Assembly: GCF_003586445.1 (NCBI RefSeq)
Contig: NZ_CP030028.1
Span: 758,501 to 822,500, forward strand
Direction: 5' to 3'
Source of the DNA: Bacillus sp. Y1
Lineage (GTDB): Bacteria; Bacillota; Bacilli; Bacillales; Cytobacillaceae
Length of the DNA: 64,000 nucleotides
Shown here: positions 43,454 through 51,825 of the stretch, piece after piece
How the letters are laid out: every line of letters starts with the position of its first letter
Position numbering within the stretch: position 1 is the first letter of the stretch
Notes under the pieces: generated by a model
The model's input: only the letters and a program-made list of their open reading frames with translations
The model's database searches: none
What the model was told of the DNA's origin: nothing
Program-made: the position numbers and the translations under genes

Positions 43454-46400
43454 ATGAATATACGATTAAATCACAAAATCATAAAAGACATGTGTGGTGC
43501 AGTCTCCTTTAAACGAGGAGATTCTTTTTATCGTGCGGATAGAGTAACATTCCAGAGTTATCATCATCAAGGTTGTGAAGCAACGGTTACGGGTGCGGAG
43601 GACTTTAAAGTGAAAGTAGACGTGGACCATGGTGATTTTCAAACAACCTGTAGCTGTCCCACGCTACCTTCTTTTAAAAATGAATGTCAGCATATTGCAG
43701 CTGTGTTATTAGCGATATATGACTATCAGAAAAAAGGGACGGTCCCTTTTATACCAAGCGAACATAGTAACGCCAATCAGGAATTAACAGATGGGTTATT
43801 AACCCTGTTTGCCCATCAGCCAAAGCGGTCGAGTGGACATCAGCTCCATTTTGAAAACCGGCAAGTCGTAGAGGCTGCGTTTACTTGTAAAATCATTTCA
43901 GTTATGGATAAAGAGATGCTTGGGATGGAGCTTACTATCCACTCCATTCCAGTCCAAGATATACGAGATTTCTTCGAGAAAATGAAAAACGGGATACCCA
44001 TACCCCTTTCAGCTACTTTTACTTATGATCCGAGTGTGCATTGTTTCCAAAGGGAAACGGACACGGTGATTCACCAGCTTGTTCAAGTGACCCATGATGA
44101 AAAGGTGCATGGTGCTATACATAACACCCAAATGCTATTGATCACACCGACTTCTTGGGAAAGGCTACTCCCTTTTCTTGTAAAGGCCCCACATGTAAGC
44201 TTACAGGTTGATGAATACACATATAGTGGAATCAGACTTTCTAAAAGAACGCTTCCTTTACAATTTGATGTAACAGACGTAAAGGGCGGAGGGTATCAAC
44301 TGAAAGTTCAAGGCTTGGATCAAATCCTTGTGTTGAATTCATACGGACTAGTTTTGGCTAAAGGGGAGATGTACCAAATCCCTTATGAAGATATTGACCG
44401 GCTGGTTGAAATGAAACAGATGTTAGCTAATACGAAGTCAGGTAGTATTCCCATTCCAAAGGATCAATTTGATTTTTTCTTGGAAAAAGTGGTTCCGGGT
44501 TTGAAAAAGTTGGGGAACGTGCAAATATCATCTACCGTTTCCAATCAACTTTTCCAAACGCCGCTCATAGCAAAGTTGTACCTTGATCGAGTAAGCAATC
44601 GACTTCTTGCTGGGCTAGAATTTCATTATGAAAATATCGTGATCAACCCATTAGAAAGTCATCAACAGCAAGCAAGATTTATTGCAGCAAGGGATGTAGG
44701 GAAAGAACAAGCGATCCTCAAGTTGATGGAGGAAAGTTCTTTTGCTACCACGGACAGTGGATATGTTCTGCATAATGAGGAATTGGAGTATGAGTTTTTA
44801 TATCATGTCGTTCCAAAGCTTCAAAAGTTAGTGCAAATATATGCGACGACAGCTGTCAGAAACCGGTTGTTTAAGGAGAATGTTCACCCAAAAATCCGGA
44901 TTAAAATGAAAAAGGAACGAACCAATTGGCTTGAATTCAAGTTTGAAATGGAGGGCATGGCAGAGAAAGAGATTCGTGCCGTGCTAGCAGCCTTAGAGGA
45001 AAAGCGAAAATACTATCGGTTGAAAAATGGGTCTCTGCTCTCGTTAGAAACAAGAGAATTTGAAGAAATTGATCGTTTCCTTAAAACACTTCCTGTCCAA
45101 CCAGAAGATTGGGAAAGTGAATTAAACCTACCTGTTGTTCGAGGGTTACAGCTCTTAGATGGTGATAGCAAAGTATTTAAGTTTGAAGAGTCCTTTCGTC
45201 AATTTTTAGATACTATTCAAAATCCGGGTGAAATGAAGTTTGAGGTGCCAAAACCGGTAGAACCGATTCTCCATGAGTATCAGAAGCAAGGCTATCAATG
45301 GATGAAAACTCTCGCCCATTTTGGATTTGGAGGGATTCTTGCAGATGATATGGGACTTGGGAAAACCTTGCAGAGCATTTCATTTATATTGTCGGAGCTT
45401 GCTACCATACGTGACAAAAAGCTCCCTGTTCTTGTTGTCTGTCCATCGTCTTTAACCTATAACTGGTTAAGTGAAATGATGAAGTTCGCTCCAGAGCTAC
45501 AAGCCGTTGTGATGGATGGAACGAAAACGGAACGGGTAAAACTTCAGAATGACCTGGATGGGCTGGACGTTGTGATCACCTCGTATCCATTGTTATTAAA
45601 AGATTTGACCTGGTACCAAAAACAATCGTTTCGTGTGGTTTTCTTTGATGAAGCACAAGCCTTTAAAAATCCAGTTTCACAAACAGCGAAAGCCGTGCGA
45701 AGGATACAAGCCAATTATCGCTTTGCCCTTACAGGGACTCCGGTGGAAAATTCCTTAGAAGAGCTGTGGTCTATTTTTCATGTTGTGTTTCCTGAACTTT
45801 TCCTTGGATTCAAGGAGTACAGCAATCTAACAAGAAAGCAAATTGCTCGCAGGATTCGACCGTTTTTACTTAGAAGAATGAAGGAAGAGGTGCTCTCTGA
45901 CATTCCTGGGAAAATGGAGTTGATGGAGTCAGTGGAGCTTCTCCCAGATCAGAAGAATTTGTATGCCGCGTATCTTGCCAAACTGAAAGAAGATACGTTA
46001 AAGCATTTGGACAAGGACACAATAAGAAAAAATCGGATTAAAATCTTGGCTGGATTAACGAGATTAAGACAGATTTGTTGTCATCCTGCTTTATTTGTAG
46101 ATGGATATAAAGGAAGTTCGTCAAAATTTGAACAGCTCATGAAGATTGTAGATGAAGCAAGGTTTTCTGGAAGAAGGGTGCTGATTTTTTCCCAGTTTAC
46201 GAAAATGCTCACTCTGATTGGTAGGGAACTAGCGAATCAAGGGATTCCATTTTTCTACCTTGATGGTCAGACTCCATCGGAAGAACGTCTAGAAAGATGC
46301 AATCGATTTAACGATGGCGAACGAGATATTTTTCTTATTTCATTAAAAGCAGGTGGGACGGGACTGAATTTAACAGGGGCGGATACAGTTATTTTATACG

Positions 46401-46630
46401 ACCTTTGGTGGAATCCGGCTGTGGAGGAGCAAGCGGCAGACCGTGCACATCGCATTGGCCAGACGAATGAGGTACAAGTGATTAAGCTGATTGCACGCGG
46501 GACCATCGAGGAGAAAATAAATGAACTGCAGGAGAAAAAGAGAGATCTTGTGTCAGAGATTATTGATTCTAAGCGAGATTCTACTCCTTCTCTTACAGAA
46601 GATGATATTCGTGAGATATTGACGATGTAA
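43454..46630 (+). CDS. SWIM-domain SNF2-family helicase/ATPase
   Basis: The 1058-residue protein starts with a SWIM zinc finger (CSCPTL ... ECQHIAAVLLAIYDY, about 58-95), then a long bacterial SNF2-associated region. The two SNF2 ATPase lobes follow: motif I LADDMGLGKTLQ, Ia VVCPSSLTYNW, II VFFDEAQAFKN, III ALTGTPVEN, V LKAGGTGLNLTGADTVI and VI ADRAHRIGQ. All helicase motifs are present. Such proteins (YwqA in B. subtilis) are thought to remodel nucleoprotein complexes or RNA polymerase; the exact task is unknown. AGGAAGGAGAGACATAC precedes the ATG. The IS just upstream removed the normal terminator of the preceding gene. Confidence 0.92.
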   Translation: MNIRLNHKIIKDMCGAVSFKRGDSFYRADRVTFQSYHHQGCEATVTGAEDFKVKVDVDHGDFQTTCSCPTLPSFKNECQHIAAVLLAIYDYQKKGTVPFIPSEHSNANQELTDGLLTLFAHQPKRSSGHQLHFENRQVVEAAFTCKIISVMDKEMLGMELTIHSIPVQDIRDFFEKMKNGIPIPLSATFTYDPSVHCFQRETDTVIHQLVQVTHDEKVHGAIHNTQMLLITPTSWERLLPFLVKAPHVSLQVDEYTYSGIRLSKRTLPLQFDVTDVKGGGYQLKVQGLDQILVLNSYGLVLAKGEMYQIPYEDIDRLVEMKQMLANTKSGSIPIPKDQFDFFLEKVVPGLKKLGNVQISSTVSNQLFQTPLIAKLYLDRVSNRLLAGLEFHYENIVINPLESHQQQARFIAARDVGKEQAILKLMEESSFATTDSGYVLHNEELEYEFLYHVVPKLQKLVQIYATTAVRNRLFKENVHPKIRIKMKKERTNWLEFKFEMEGMAEKEIRAVLAALEEKRKYYRLKNGSLLSLETREFEEIDRFLKTLPVQPEDWESELNLPVVRGLQLLDGDSKVFKFEESFRQFLDTIQNPGEMKFEVPKPVEPILHEYQKQGYQWMKTLAHFGFGGILADDMGLGKTLQSISFILSELATIRDKKLPVLVVCPSSLTYNWLSEMMKFAPELQAVVMDGTKTERVKLQNDLDGLDVVITSYPLLLKDLTWYQKQSFRVVFFDEAQAFKNPVSQTAKAVRRIQANYRFALTGTPVENSLEELWSIFHVVFPELFLGFKEYSNLTRKQIARRIRPFLLRRMKEEVLSDIPGKMELMESVELLPDQKNLYAAYLAKLKEDTLKHLDKDTIRKNRIKILAGLTRLRQICCHPALFVDGYKGSSSKFEQLMKIVDEARFSGRRVLIFSQFTKMLTLIGRELANQGIPFFYLDGQTPSEERLERCNRFNDGERDIFLISLKAGGTGLNLTGADTVILYDLWWNPAVEEQAADRAHRIGQTNEVQVIKLIARGTIEEKINELQEKKRDLVSEIIDSKRDSTPSLTEDDIREILTM

Positions 46631-46645
46631 AGTAGTTGATAGATA

Positions 46646-46680
46646 AAGGGAGAGCCTCCATTATTGGAATGCTCTCCCTT
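46646..46680. terminator. Terminator between converging genes
   Basis: AAGGGAGAGC (46646-46655) pairs with GCTCTCCCTT (46671-46680), with TCCA/TGGA extending the stem. Confidence 0.85.
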
Positions 46681-46687
46681 ATTTATA

Positions 46688-47752
46688 TTACTCGTCCGAT
46701 TCCTCGCCTTGTCTGTTTTTCTGTTCCGGAAGAGTATCCCAGAAGCTCGTATCGGCAGTCTCAATGGAGCCATCTGCAATTGCTCGTACTGTAGCATCTA
46801 AGGTAGTAATCGTCTGCTTAATTAAATAGCCGTTGCTCTTTTGTCCTAGAGCATAAGATTCTACAAAGTGATCGGACATGCCGCGCATTTCAAATAGGAG
46901 GGTAGAGATACCATAACGAACAGCCGCTCCGTTACGTCCAATATTTTCTCCGCTGCCACCAACGTATTTACCGATATGTCCCCAACCAGTATCCTCAAGT
47001 GCTCCATAAACAACCGATCCTAGTTTTTTAGAGCGTTCAACCACTTCAGGTTTCACATTTGGATTGGTCGGATATAGAATCGATCCAGATACGAGTTCTC
47101 CATCTGTTTCACTAAGTGTGCCCTGGTGATGAAGATCAATCATGTAATCGATGTTATATTTTTCAAAAACATTCTTATGTAAGTTTCTCACTTCGGGTTC
47201 CATGTCACTCGTCGCTTTATCATGTTCACGGTTAAGGTCCACATAGTTCGCATTATAACGAGTTAGATGGCGATCGCCATCGGCATGATAGTCCTCAAGT
47301 GAGAAATCAACATCGCCCATTGCTCCATCAGCGTTGAGCATAGGAATGATGAGTACATTGACGTTATCTAATACTCCCTTAGTTTTCTCCGTGCCTAAAT
47401 GCTTAATAAAGCTAAGGGCACCCTCTGTTGTTAGCTGCTCGTTTCCATGCTGCTGTGTTAAAAATAAGATCGTTGGATTATCAGGATTGGAGATATATTT
47501 TGCCATATAAATATCACGGCCTTTGACTGTTTGCCCAATCACCTCTAATTCCATCGCTTCTTGCTTTGCATCCTGAGTATTTAAATAATCTACTAAACTC
47601 TCATATGTATGCAAAATCGACGTTTGGACGGCCCCATTACCAGCACCTGGCCCATTTCCGACAGCAAAAACTGGTGTTGAGACGGCAGTGATTGCACCAA
47701 ATGCCATTAAGCTTGATAAGGATACGGATAAAACTTTTTTCTTTAAGTTCAT
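46688..47752 (-). CDS. Secreted M14-family zinc carboxypeptidase
   Basis: The 354-residue protein has a signal peptide (MNLKKKVLSVSLSSLMAFG ... PVFA, cleavage near 30). A M14 carboxypeptidase domain follows: zinc ligands in FLTQQHGNEQLTTEGAL (HxxE) and YMIDLHHQG (His), NADGAMGD, substrate-binding DLNREHD and the late catalytic Glu in STLLFEMRGM. It should remove C-terminal residues from extracellular peptides or wall peptides. No wall-binding domain is visible. It is a single gene. Confidence 0.88.
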   Translation of the reverse strand: MNLKKKVLSVSLSSLMAFGAITAVSTPVFAVGNGPGAGNGAVQTSILHTYESLVDYLNTQDAKQEAMELEVIGQTVKGRDIYMAKYISNPDNPTILFLTQQHGNEQLTTEGALSFIKHLGTEKTKGVLDNVNVLIIPMLNADGAMGDVDFSLEDYHADGDRHLTRYNANYVDLNREHDKATSDMEPEVRNLHKNVFEKYNIDYMIDLHHQGTLSETDGELVSGSILYPTNPNVKPEVVERSKKLGSVVYGALEDTGWGHIGKYVGGSGENIGRNGAAVRYGISTLLFEMRGMSDHFVESYALGQKSNGYLIKQTITTLDATVRAIADGSIETADTSFWDTLPEQKNRQGEESDE

Positions 47753-48016
47753 ATCTTACCTCCAAATAAAATTTTTTAACAATTCAAATTTTATCCAAAT
47801 ATGAATCGGATGTTAATAAAGTAAATTGCCTATTATTTAGACAAATTTCGATTAGCGAAATACATACGAATGAAGGATTTAAAAACTATTAAAAGTAGGC
47901 TTTTGTAGTAGATATAGGAAGAAAGGTGTAGGACATAAATGGTTTTCAATTATAAAGTTTAATAAGTATCTATATGATCGGGAAGAAAAATGGGGAGATG
48001 ATATAAATTCTATTCG

Positions 48017-48204
48017 GTAAAATATTTTACTAAAAATAAGTATAATCACTTATATTTATTGTATTTAATTAGTTAGAATCAGTTTGTTATGTAAAGATGT
48101 TTGAATGCTTCGGGTTTGGAAACAAGGTGATGACGATACTGTTCCATATATGATTATCGCTAGTAAAATGTTTTTCTTAAAATATTTTACTAGTTTTAGT
48201 AAAA
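48017..48204. promoter_or_regulatory. Cluster of inverted repeats, candidate operators upstream of ganS
   Basis: GTAAAATATTTTAC at 48017-48030 is a perfect palindrome. TTTTACTA occurs at 48025 and 48185 and reversed (TAGTAAAA) at 48161 and 48197, so 48185-48204 forms TTTTACTA-N4-TAGTAAAA. The same octamer lies upstream of galK at 61231. A LacI-type regulator gene closes the gan locus and is the likely binder. The rest of the 47753-48296 gap is AT-rich without genes. Confidence 0.55.
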
Positions 48205-48209
48205 ATATA

Positions 48210-48238
48210 TTTACACGTTTTACTTTTAATGATATATT
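48210..48238 (+). promoter_or_regulatory. Promoter of the gan operon
   Basis: TTTACA (48210-48215), 17 bases, TATATT (48233-48238). The repeat cluster ends six bases upstream of the -35. Confidence 0.6.
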
Positions 48239-48244
48239 TTAATT

Positions 48245-48259
48245 ACTGAAGCGCTTTCA
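48245..48259. promoter_or_regulatory. Possible cre site at ganS
   Basis: ACTGAAGCGCTTTCA has the GAAAGCGCTTCA core of a cre on the minus strand, one base short of the consensus spacing. It lies at the expected transcription start. Confidence 0.5.
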
Positions 48260-48296
48260 ATGAAAAAATGTAAACCAATGTGAGAGGATGTAAGCT

Positions 48297-49580
48297 ATGA
48301 AGAAGTTTAAAAAGTATTTTAGCCTTATGAGTGGTATTGCTTTAAGTCTATCTTTAGTAGCATGTGGACCTCAAGAAAGTAGTACTGAGAGTACCGGCTC
48401 AAAGGATTCTTCCAAGAACAAAGAGTATGATTTACTAGTTTGGGAGGATATTGAAAAGGGAGCAGGAATTAAAGATGCGATTGCTAAGTTTGAAGAAGAA
48501 AATGGAGTAAAGGTGAAAGTAGTTGAAAAAGCCTATGCTCAACAAATAGAAGATTTACGTATGGATGGACCGGGTGGTACAGGACCAGATGTACTTACAA
48601 TGCCTGGGGACCAAATTGGTACTGCGGTAACGGAAGGATTAATCAAAGAGTTAAATGTAGGTGAAGATGTTCAATCTATTTATACAGAAGTAGCTATGAA
48701 GTCGCAAATGGTAGATAACAAGGTGTATGGATTACCTAAAGCTGTAGAAACTACCATGCTTTATTACAATAAAGATTTAGTTTCTGATGCTGAGCTTCCA
48801 ACCACTCTTGATGGATGGTATGAGTACTCTAAGAAGGTAACGGATGGAGAAAAATTTGGATTCCTTGCTTTGTTTGATCAAATCTACTATGCACAAAGCA
48901 TTATGAGCGGGTATGGTGGATATATTTTCGGCACGGATGACAAAGGGAATTATGATCCTGCTGATATCGGATTAAACAACAAAGGTGCTCTTGAAGGGGC
49001 AGAGTATATTCAAAAGTTCTATAAAGAAGGTCTATTTCCAGCTGGAATCATCGGTGAACAAGGAATTAATGTGCTTGAGTCGTTATTTACGGAAGGAAAA
49101 GCAGCTGCTGTCATTTCAGGTCCTTGGAATATTGAGCCGTTTACAAAAGCAGGAATCAATTTTGGTGTAAGTAAATTACCTGAGCTTTCAAATGGTGAAA
49201 ATATGAGTTCATTCGTTGGAGTGAAGAGCTATAACGTAAGCGCTTATAGTAAAAATGCTGAACTTGCTGAGAAGTTAGTTGTATTTTTAGCAAATGAAGA
49301 GAATTCAAAAGCTAGATATGAAGTAACAAAGGAAGTGCCTGCCGTACAAGCACTTGCTAATGACCCTGTTGTAGCAGAAAGTGAAGCAGCCCAAGCGGTA
49401 GCAGAGCAATCACAATTTGCTGAATTAACTCCAAACATTCCAGAAATGAACGAAGTTTGGACACCAACTGACTCTGCCCTACAAACAATCGCAACTGGTA
49501 AGGCTCAACCTAAAGAAGCATTGGAGCAAGCAGTTGAAACGATTAAAGGACAGATCGAAGCGAAACATGGTGGAAAATAA
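48297..49580 (+). CDS. ganS: Galacto-oligosaccharide-binding lipoprotein of an ABC importer
   Basis: The 427-residue protein has a lipoprotein signal (LSLSLVACG, lipid on the Cys near 22). A family 1 solute-binding (MalE-like) domain follows: LLVWEDIEKGAGIKDAIAKFEEENGVKV in parts, GPGGTGPDVLTMPGDQIG, AVISGPWNIEPFTKAGINFGV and the C-terminal PEMNEVWTPTDSALQTIATG. In B. subtilis GanS (formerly CycB) binds galactan fragments for GanPQ. Gene order ganS-ganP-ganQ-ganA-ganB supports that substrate. A strong hairpin follows before ganP. Confidence 0.9.
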   Translation: MKKFKKYFSLMSGIALSLSLVACGPQESSTESTGSKDSSKNKEYDLLVWEDIEKGAGIKDAIAKFEEENGVKVKVVEKAYAQQIEDLRMDGPGGTGPDVLTMPGDQIGTAVTEGLIKELNVGEDVQSIYTEVAMKSQMVDNKVYGLPKAVETTMLYYNKDLVSDAELPTTLDGWYEYSKKVTDGEKFGFLALFDQIYYAQSIMSGYGGYIFGTDDKGNYDPADIGLNNKGALEGAEYIQKFYKEGLFPAGIIGEQGINVLESLFTEGKAAAVISGPWNIEPFTKAGINFGVSKLPELSNGENMSSFVGVKSYNVSAYSKNAELAEKLVVFLANEENSKARYEVTKEVPAVQALANDPVVAESEAAQAVAEQSQFAELTPNIPEMNEVWTPTDSALQTIATGKAQPKEALEQAVETIKGQIEAKHGGK

Positions 49581-49593
49581 TTTGTAAGTAAAC

Positions 49594-49628
49594 AATGGTG
49601 TCAAACGTTCCTTATGTTTGACACCATT
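49594..49628 (+). terminator. Hairpin between ganS and ganP
   Basis: AATGGTGTCAAAC (49594-49606) pairs perfectly with GTTTGACACCATT (49616-49628). With little T run it is more likely a partial attenuator or mRNA-stabilising end that keeps binding protein in excess. Confidence 0.75.
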
Positions 49629-49679
49629 TATTATAAGGACGGAATCTATCACACGAACGTCTAATAAGAGGTGAAAAAA

Positions 49680-50936
49680 GTGCAACATCGCAAAACGGCT
49701 TTGCTTTTATCAATCATTCCAGGGCTTGGTCAATTTTACAATAAGCAGTGGATCAAAGGGCTTTTATTTCTACTTTTAGCGGTTTCGTTTTTTGCAGTAT
49801 TTGGTGATTTGTTGAATATGGGCTTTTGGGGGCTTTTCACACTTGGAACGGAAGTGCCCAGAGATAACTCTATCTTTCTATTAGCTGAAGGGATTATTGC
49901 TGTCATTGTAACCATTTTTGGGCTTGCCTTTTACTATATCAATCTACGAGATGCTTATAAGAACGGTAATTTGAGAGATAAAAATCAGCGTCTGCATTCT
50001 CTTAAGGAAGACTATCGCAATTTAATTGAGCAAGGCTATCCTTATGTCATCAGTGGACCATCACTCTTTATTTTAATATTTGCAGTTATCTTCCCAATTT
50101 TATTTAGTTTCGCATTAGCGTTTACGAACTATGATTTATACCACTCACCACCAGCTAATTTAGCTGATTGGGTCGGGTTAGAAACATTTTTTGAAATCTT
50201 CACCGTTGATATTTGGCGTTCTACCTTCTTTGATGTATTGGCTTGGACGGTCATTTGGACGCTTGTGGCCTCTACCTTGCAGGTGAGCCTTGGTGTGTTT
50301 CTAGCGGTGTTAGTCAATCAGAAAGATGTGAAATTTACCAAGTTCTATCGAACGGTTCTTGTCCTTCCGTGGGCTGTCCCTGGGTTTGTAACGATATTAA
50401 TATTTGCGGGATTATTTAATGATAGCTTTGGGGCAATCAATAACGATATATTGGCTGCTTTTGGAGTTCAGTCTATTCCATGGCTGACAGATGAAAACTG
50501 GACACGAGTGGCTTTAATTCTTATGCAGGGATGGTTAGGTTTTCCTTATATTTTCTTAGTGACAACAGGTGTCCTCCAGTCTATTCCAGATGACCTTTAT
50601 GAAGCAGCGACCATTGATGGAGCGTCTGTTTTTGCGAAGTTTCGTCATATTACAATGCCAATGATTTTAATTGCAATGGCTCCGATCATTATTACTCAAT
50701 ACACGTTTAACTTTAATAACTTTAATATCATTTATCTATTTAATGGTGGTGGACCAGCTGTTCCAGGATCGACGGCTGGCGGAACGGATATACTCGTTTC
50801 ATGGATCTACAAATTAACAATGCAATCGAGTCAGTATTCACTAGCAGCTGCATTAACCATCTTGCTATCCGTGTTTGTTATTGCGATTGCACTATGGCAA
50901 TTTAGACGTACGAATTCCTTTAAAGAGGGGGCTTAA
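49680..50936 (+). CDS. ganP: ABC importer permease, MalF-type
   Basis: The 418-residue protein has eight or so helices and a MalF-like long N-terminal region (TALLLSIIPGLGQFYNKQWIKG). The permease EAA loop YEAATIDGASVFAKFRHITMPM (about 320-340) contacts the ATPase. A GTG at 49680 preceded by AGAGGTGA is preferred over the GTG at 49671. It forms the transmembrane pore with GanQ. No ATPase gene is present in the locus, so a shared MsmX-type ATPase is likely, as in B. subtilis. Confidence 0.9.
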   Translation: MQHRKTALLLSIIPGLGQFYNKQWIKGLLFLLLAVSFFAVFGDLLNMGFWGLFTLGTEVPRDNSIFLLAEGIIAVIVTIFGLAFYYINLRDAYKNGNLRDKNQRLHSLKEDYRNLIEQGYPYVISGPSLFILIFAVIFPILFSFALAFTNYDLYHSPPANLADWVGLETFFEIFTVDIWRSTFFDVLAWTVIWTLVASTLQVSLGVFLAVLVNQKDVKFTKFYRTVLVLPWAVPGFVTILIFAGLFNDSFGAINNDILAAFGVQSIPWLTDENWTRVALILMQGWLGFPYIFLVTTGVLQSIPDDLYEAATIDGASVFAKFRHITMPMILIAMAPIIITQYTFNFNNFNIIYLFNGGGPAVPGSTAGGTDILVSWIYKLTMQSSQYSLAAALTILLSVFVIAIALWQFRRTNSFKEGA

Positions 50937-50939
50937 AAG

Positions 50940-51791
50940 ATGCTGAAAGATATGAAAAAACAAAAATTCTTTCGTCTCCTAATTACTCATTCGGTTTTAA
51001 TTTTTATGACAGTGATCATTATTTATCCGCTAATTTGGACCGTTGGAGCGAGCTTTAATCCGGGGAACAGCTTGATAAGCACATCCATCATTCCTAAAAA
51101 CCCTACGCTTGATCATTATCGTGAGTTGTTTGCAGGGAAAGAAAGCTTGCAATATGGCGGGTGGTACTTAAATTCCCTAAAAATAAGTGTTTTCACCATG
51201 ATTGGGTCGGTTATAAGTGTTTCCTTTACGGCCTATGCATTTTCCCGCTTTCGCTTTAAGGGAAGACAAAATGCATTAACCTTATTTCTTTTACTACAAA
51301 TGATTCCTCAATTTTCTGCTCTTATTGCTCTATTTGTATTAGCGCAAATACTAGGCATGATGAACAGTCATTGGCTATTAATCCTTTTATATATTGGTGG
51401 TCAAATTCCCATGAACACCTATTTGATGAAAGGGTACATGGACTCGATTCCAATGGACTTGGATGAAAGCGCGAAAATCGATGGAGCAAGTAACACAAGA
51501 ATCTTTTTACAAATTATTATGCCTTTATCACGACCAATGATCGCGGTCGTAGCGATGAATGGTTTTACCGGGCCGCTGGGAGATTTCGTTTTATCATCGA
51601 CCATATTACGAACACCTGAGGCTTACACCCTACCGATCGGATTGTATAACCTGGTCAATGATGTAATGGGGGCTAGCTACACTACCTTTGCGGCTGGAGC
51701 CATACTAATCAGTATTCCAATTGCGATTATATTCATTTTGCTTCAGAAGAACTTTGTATCAGGATTAACAGCTGGTGGAACGAAGGGTTGA
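50940..51791 (+). CDS. ganQ: ABC importer permease, MalG-type
   Basis: The 283-residue protein has six helices and the EAA loop LDESAKIDGASNTRIFLQIIMPLSRP (in parts, about 175-200) typical of MalG-family permeases. It starts three bases after the ganP stop, with AGAGGGGGC as ribosome site. It pairs with GanP in the galacto-oligosaccharide importer. The last residues GTKG match the conserved MalG-type end. Confidence 0.92.
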   Translation: MLKDMKKQKFFRLLITHSVLIFMTVIIIYPLIWTVGASFNPGNSLISTSIIPKNPTLDHYRELFAGKESLQYGGWYLNSLKISVFTMIGSVISVSFTAYAFSRFRFKGRQNALTLFLLLQMIPQFSALIALFVLAQILGMMNSHWLLILLYIGGQIPMNTYLMKGYMDSIPMDLDESAKIDGASNTRIFLQIIMPLSRPMIAVVAMNGFTGPLGDFVLSSTILRTPEAYTLPIGLYNLVNDVMGASYTTFAAGAILISIPIAIIFILLQKNFVSGLTAGGTKG

Positions 51792-51825
51792 TTTCATAAA
51801 AAATCAATATTAGAAGGAGAAGACA

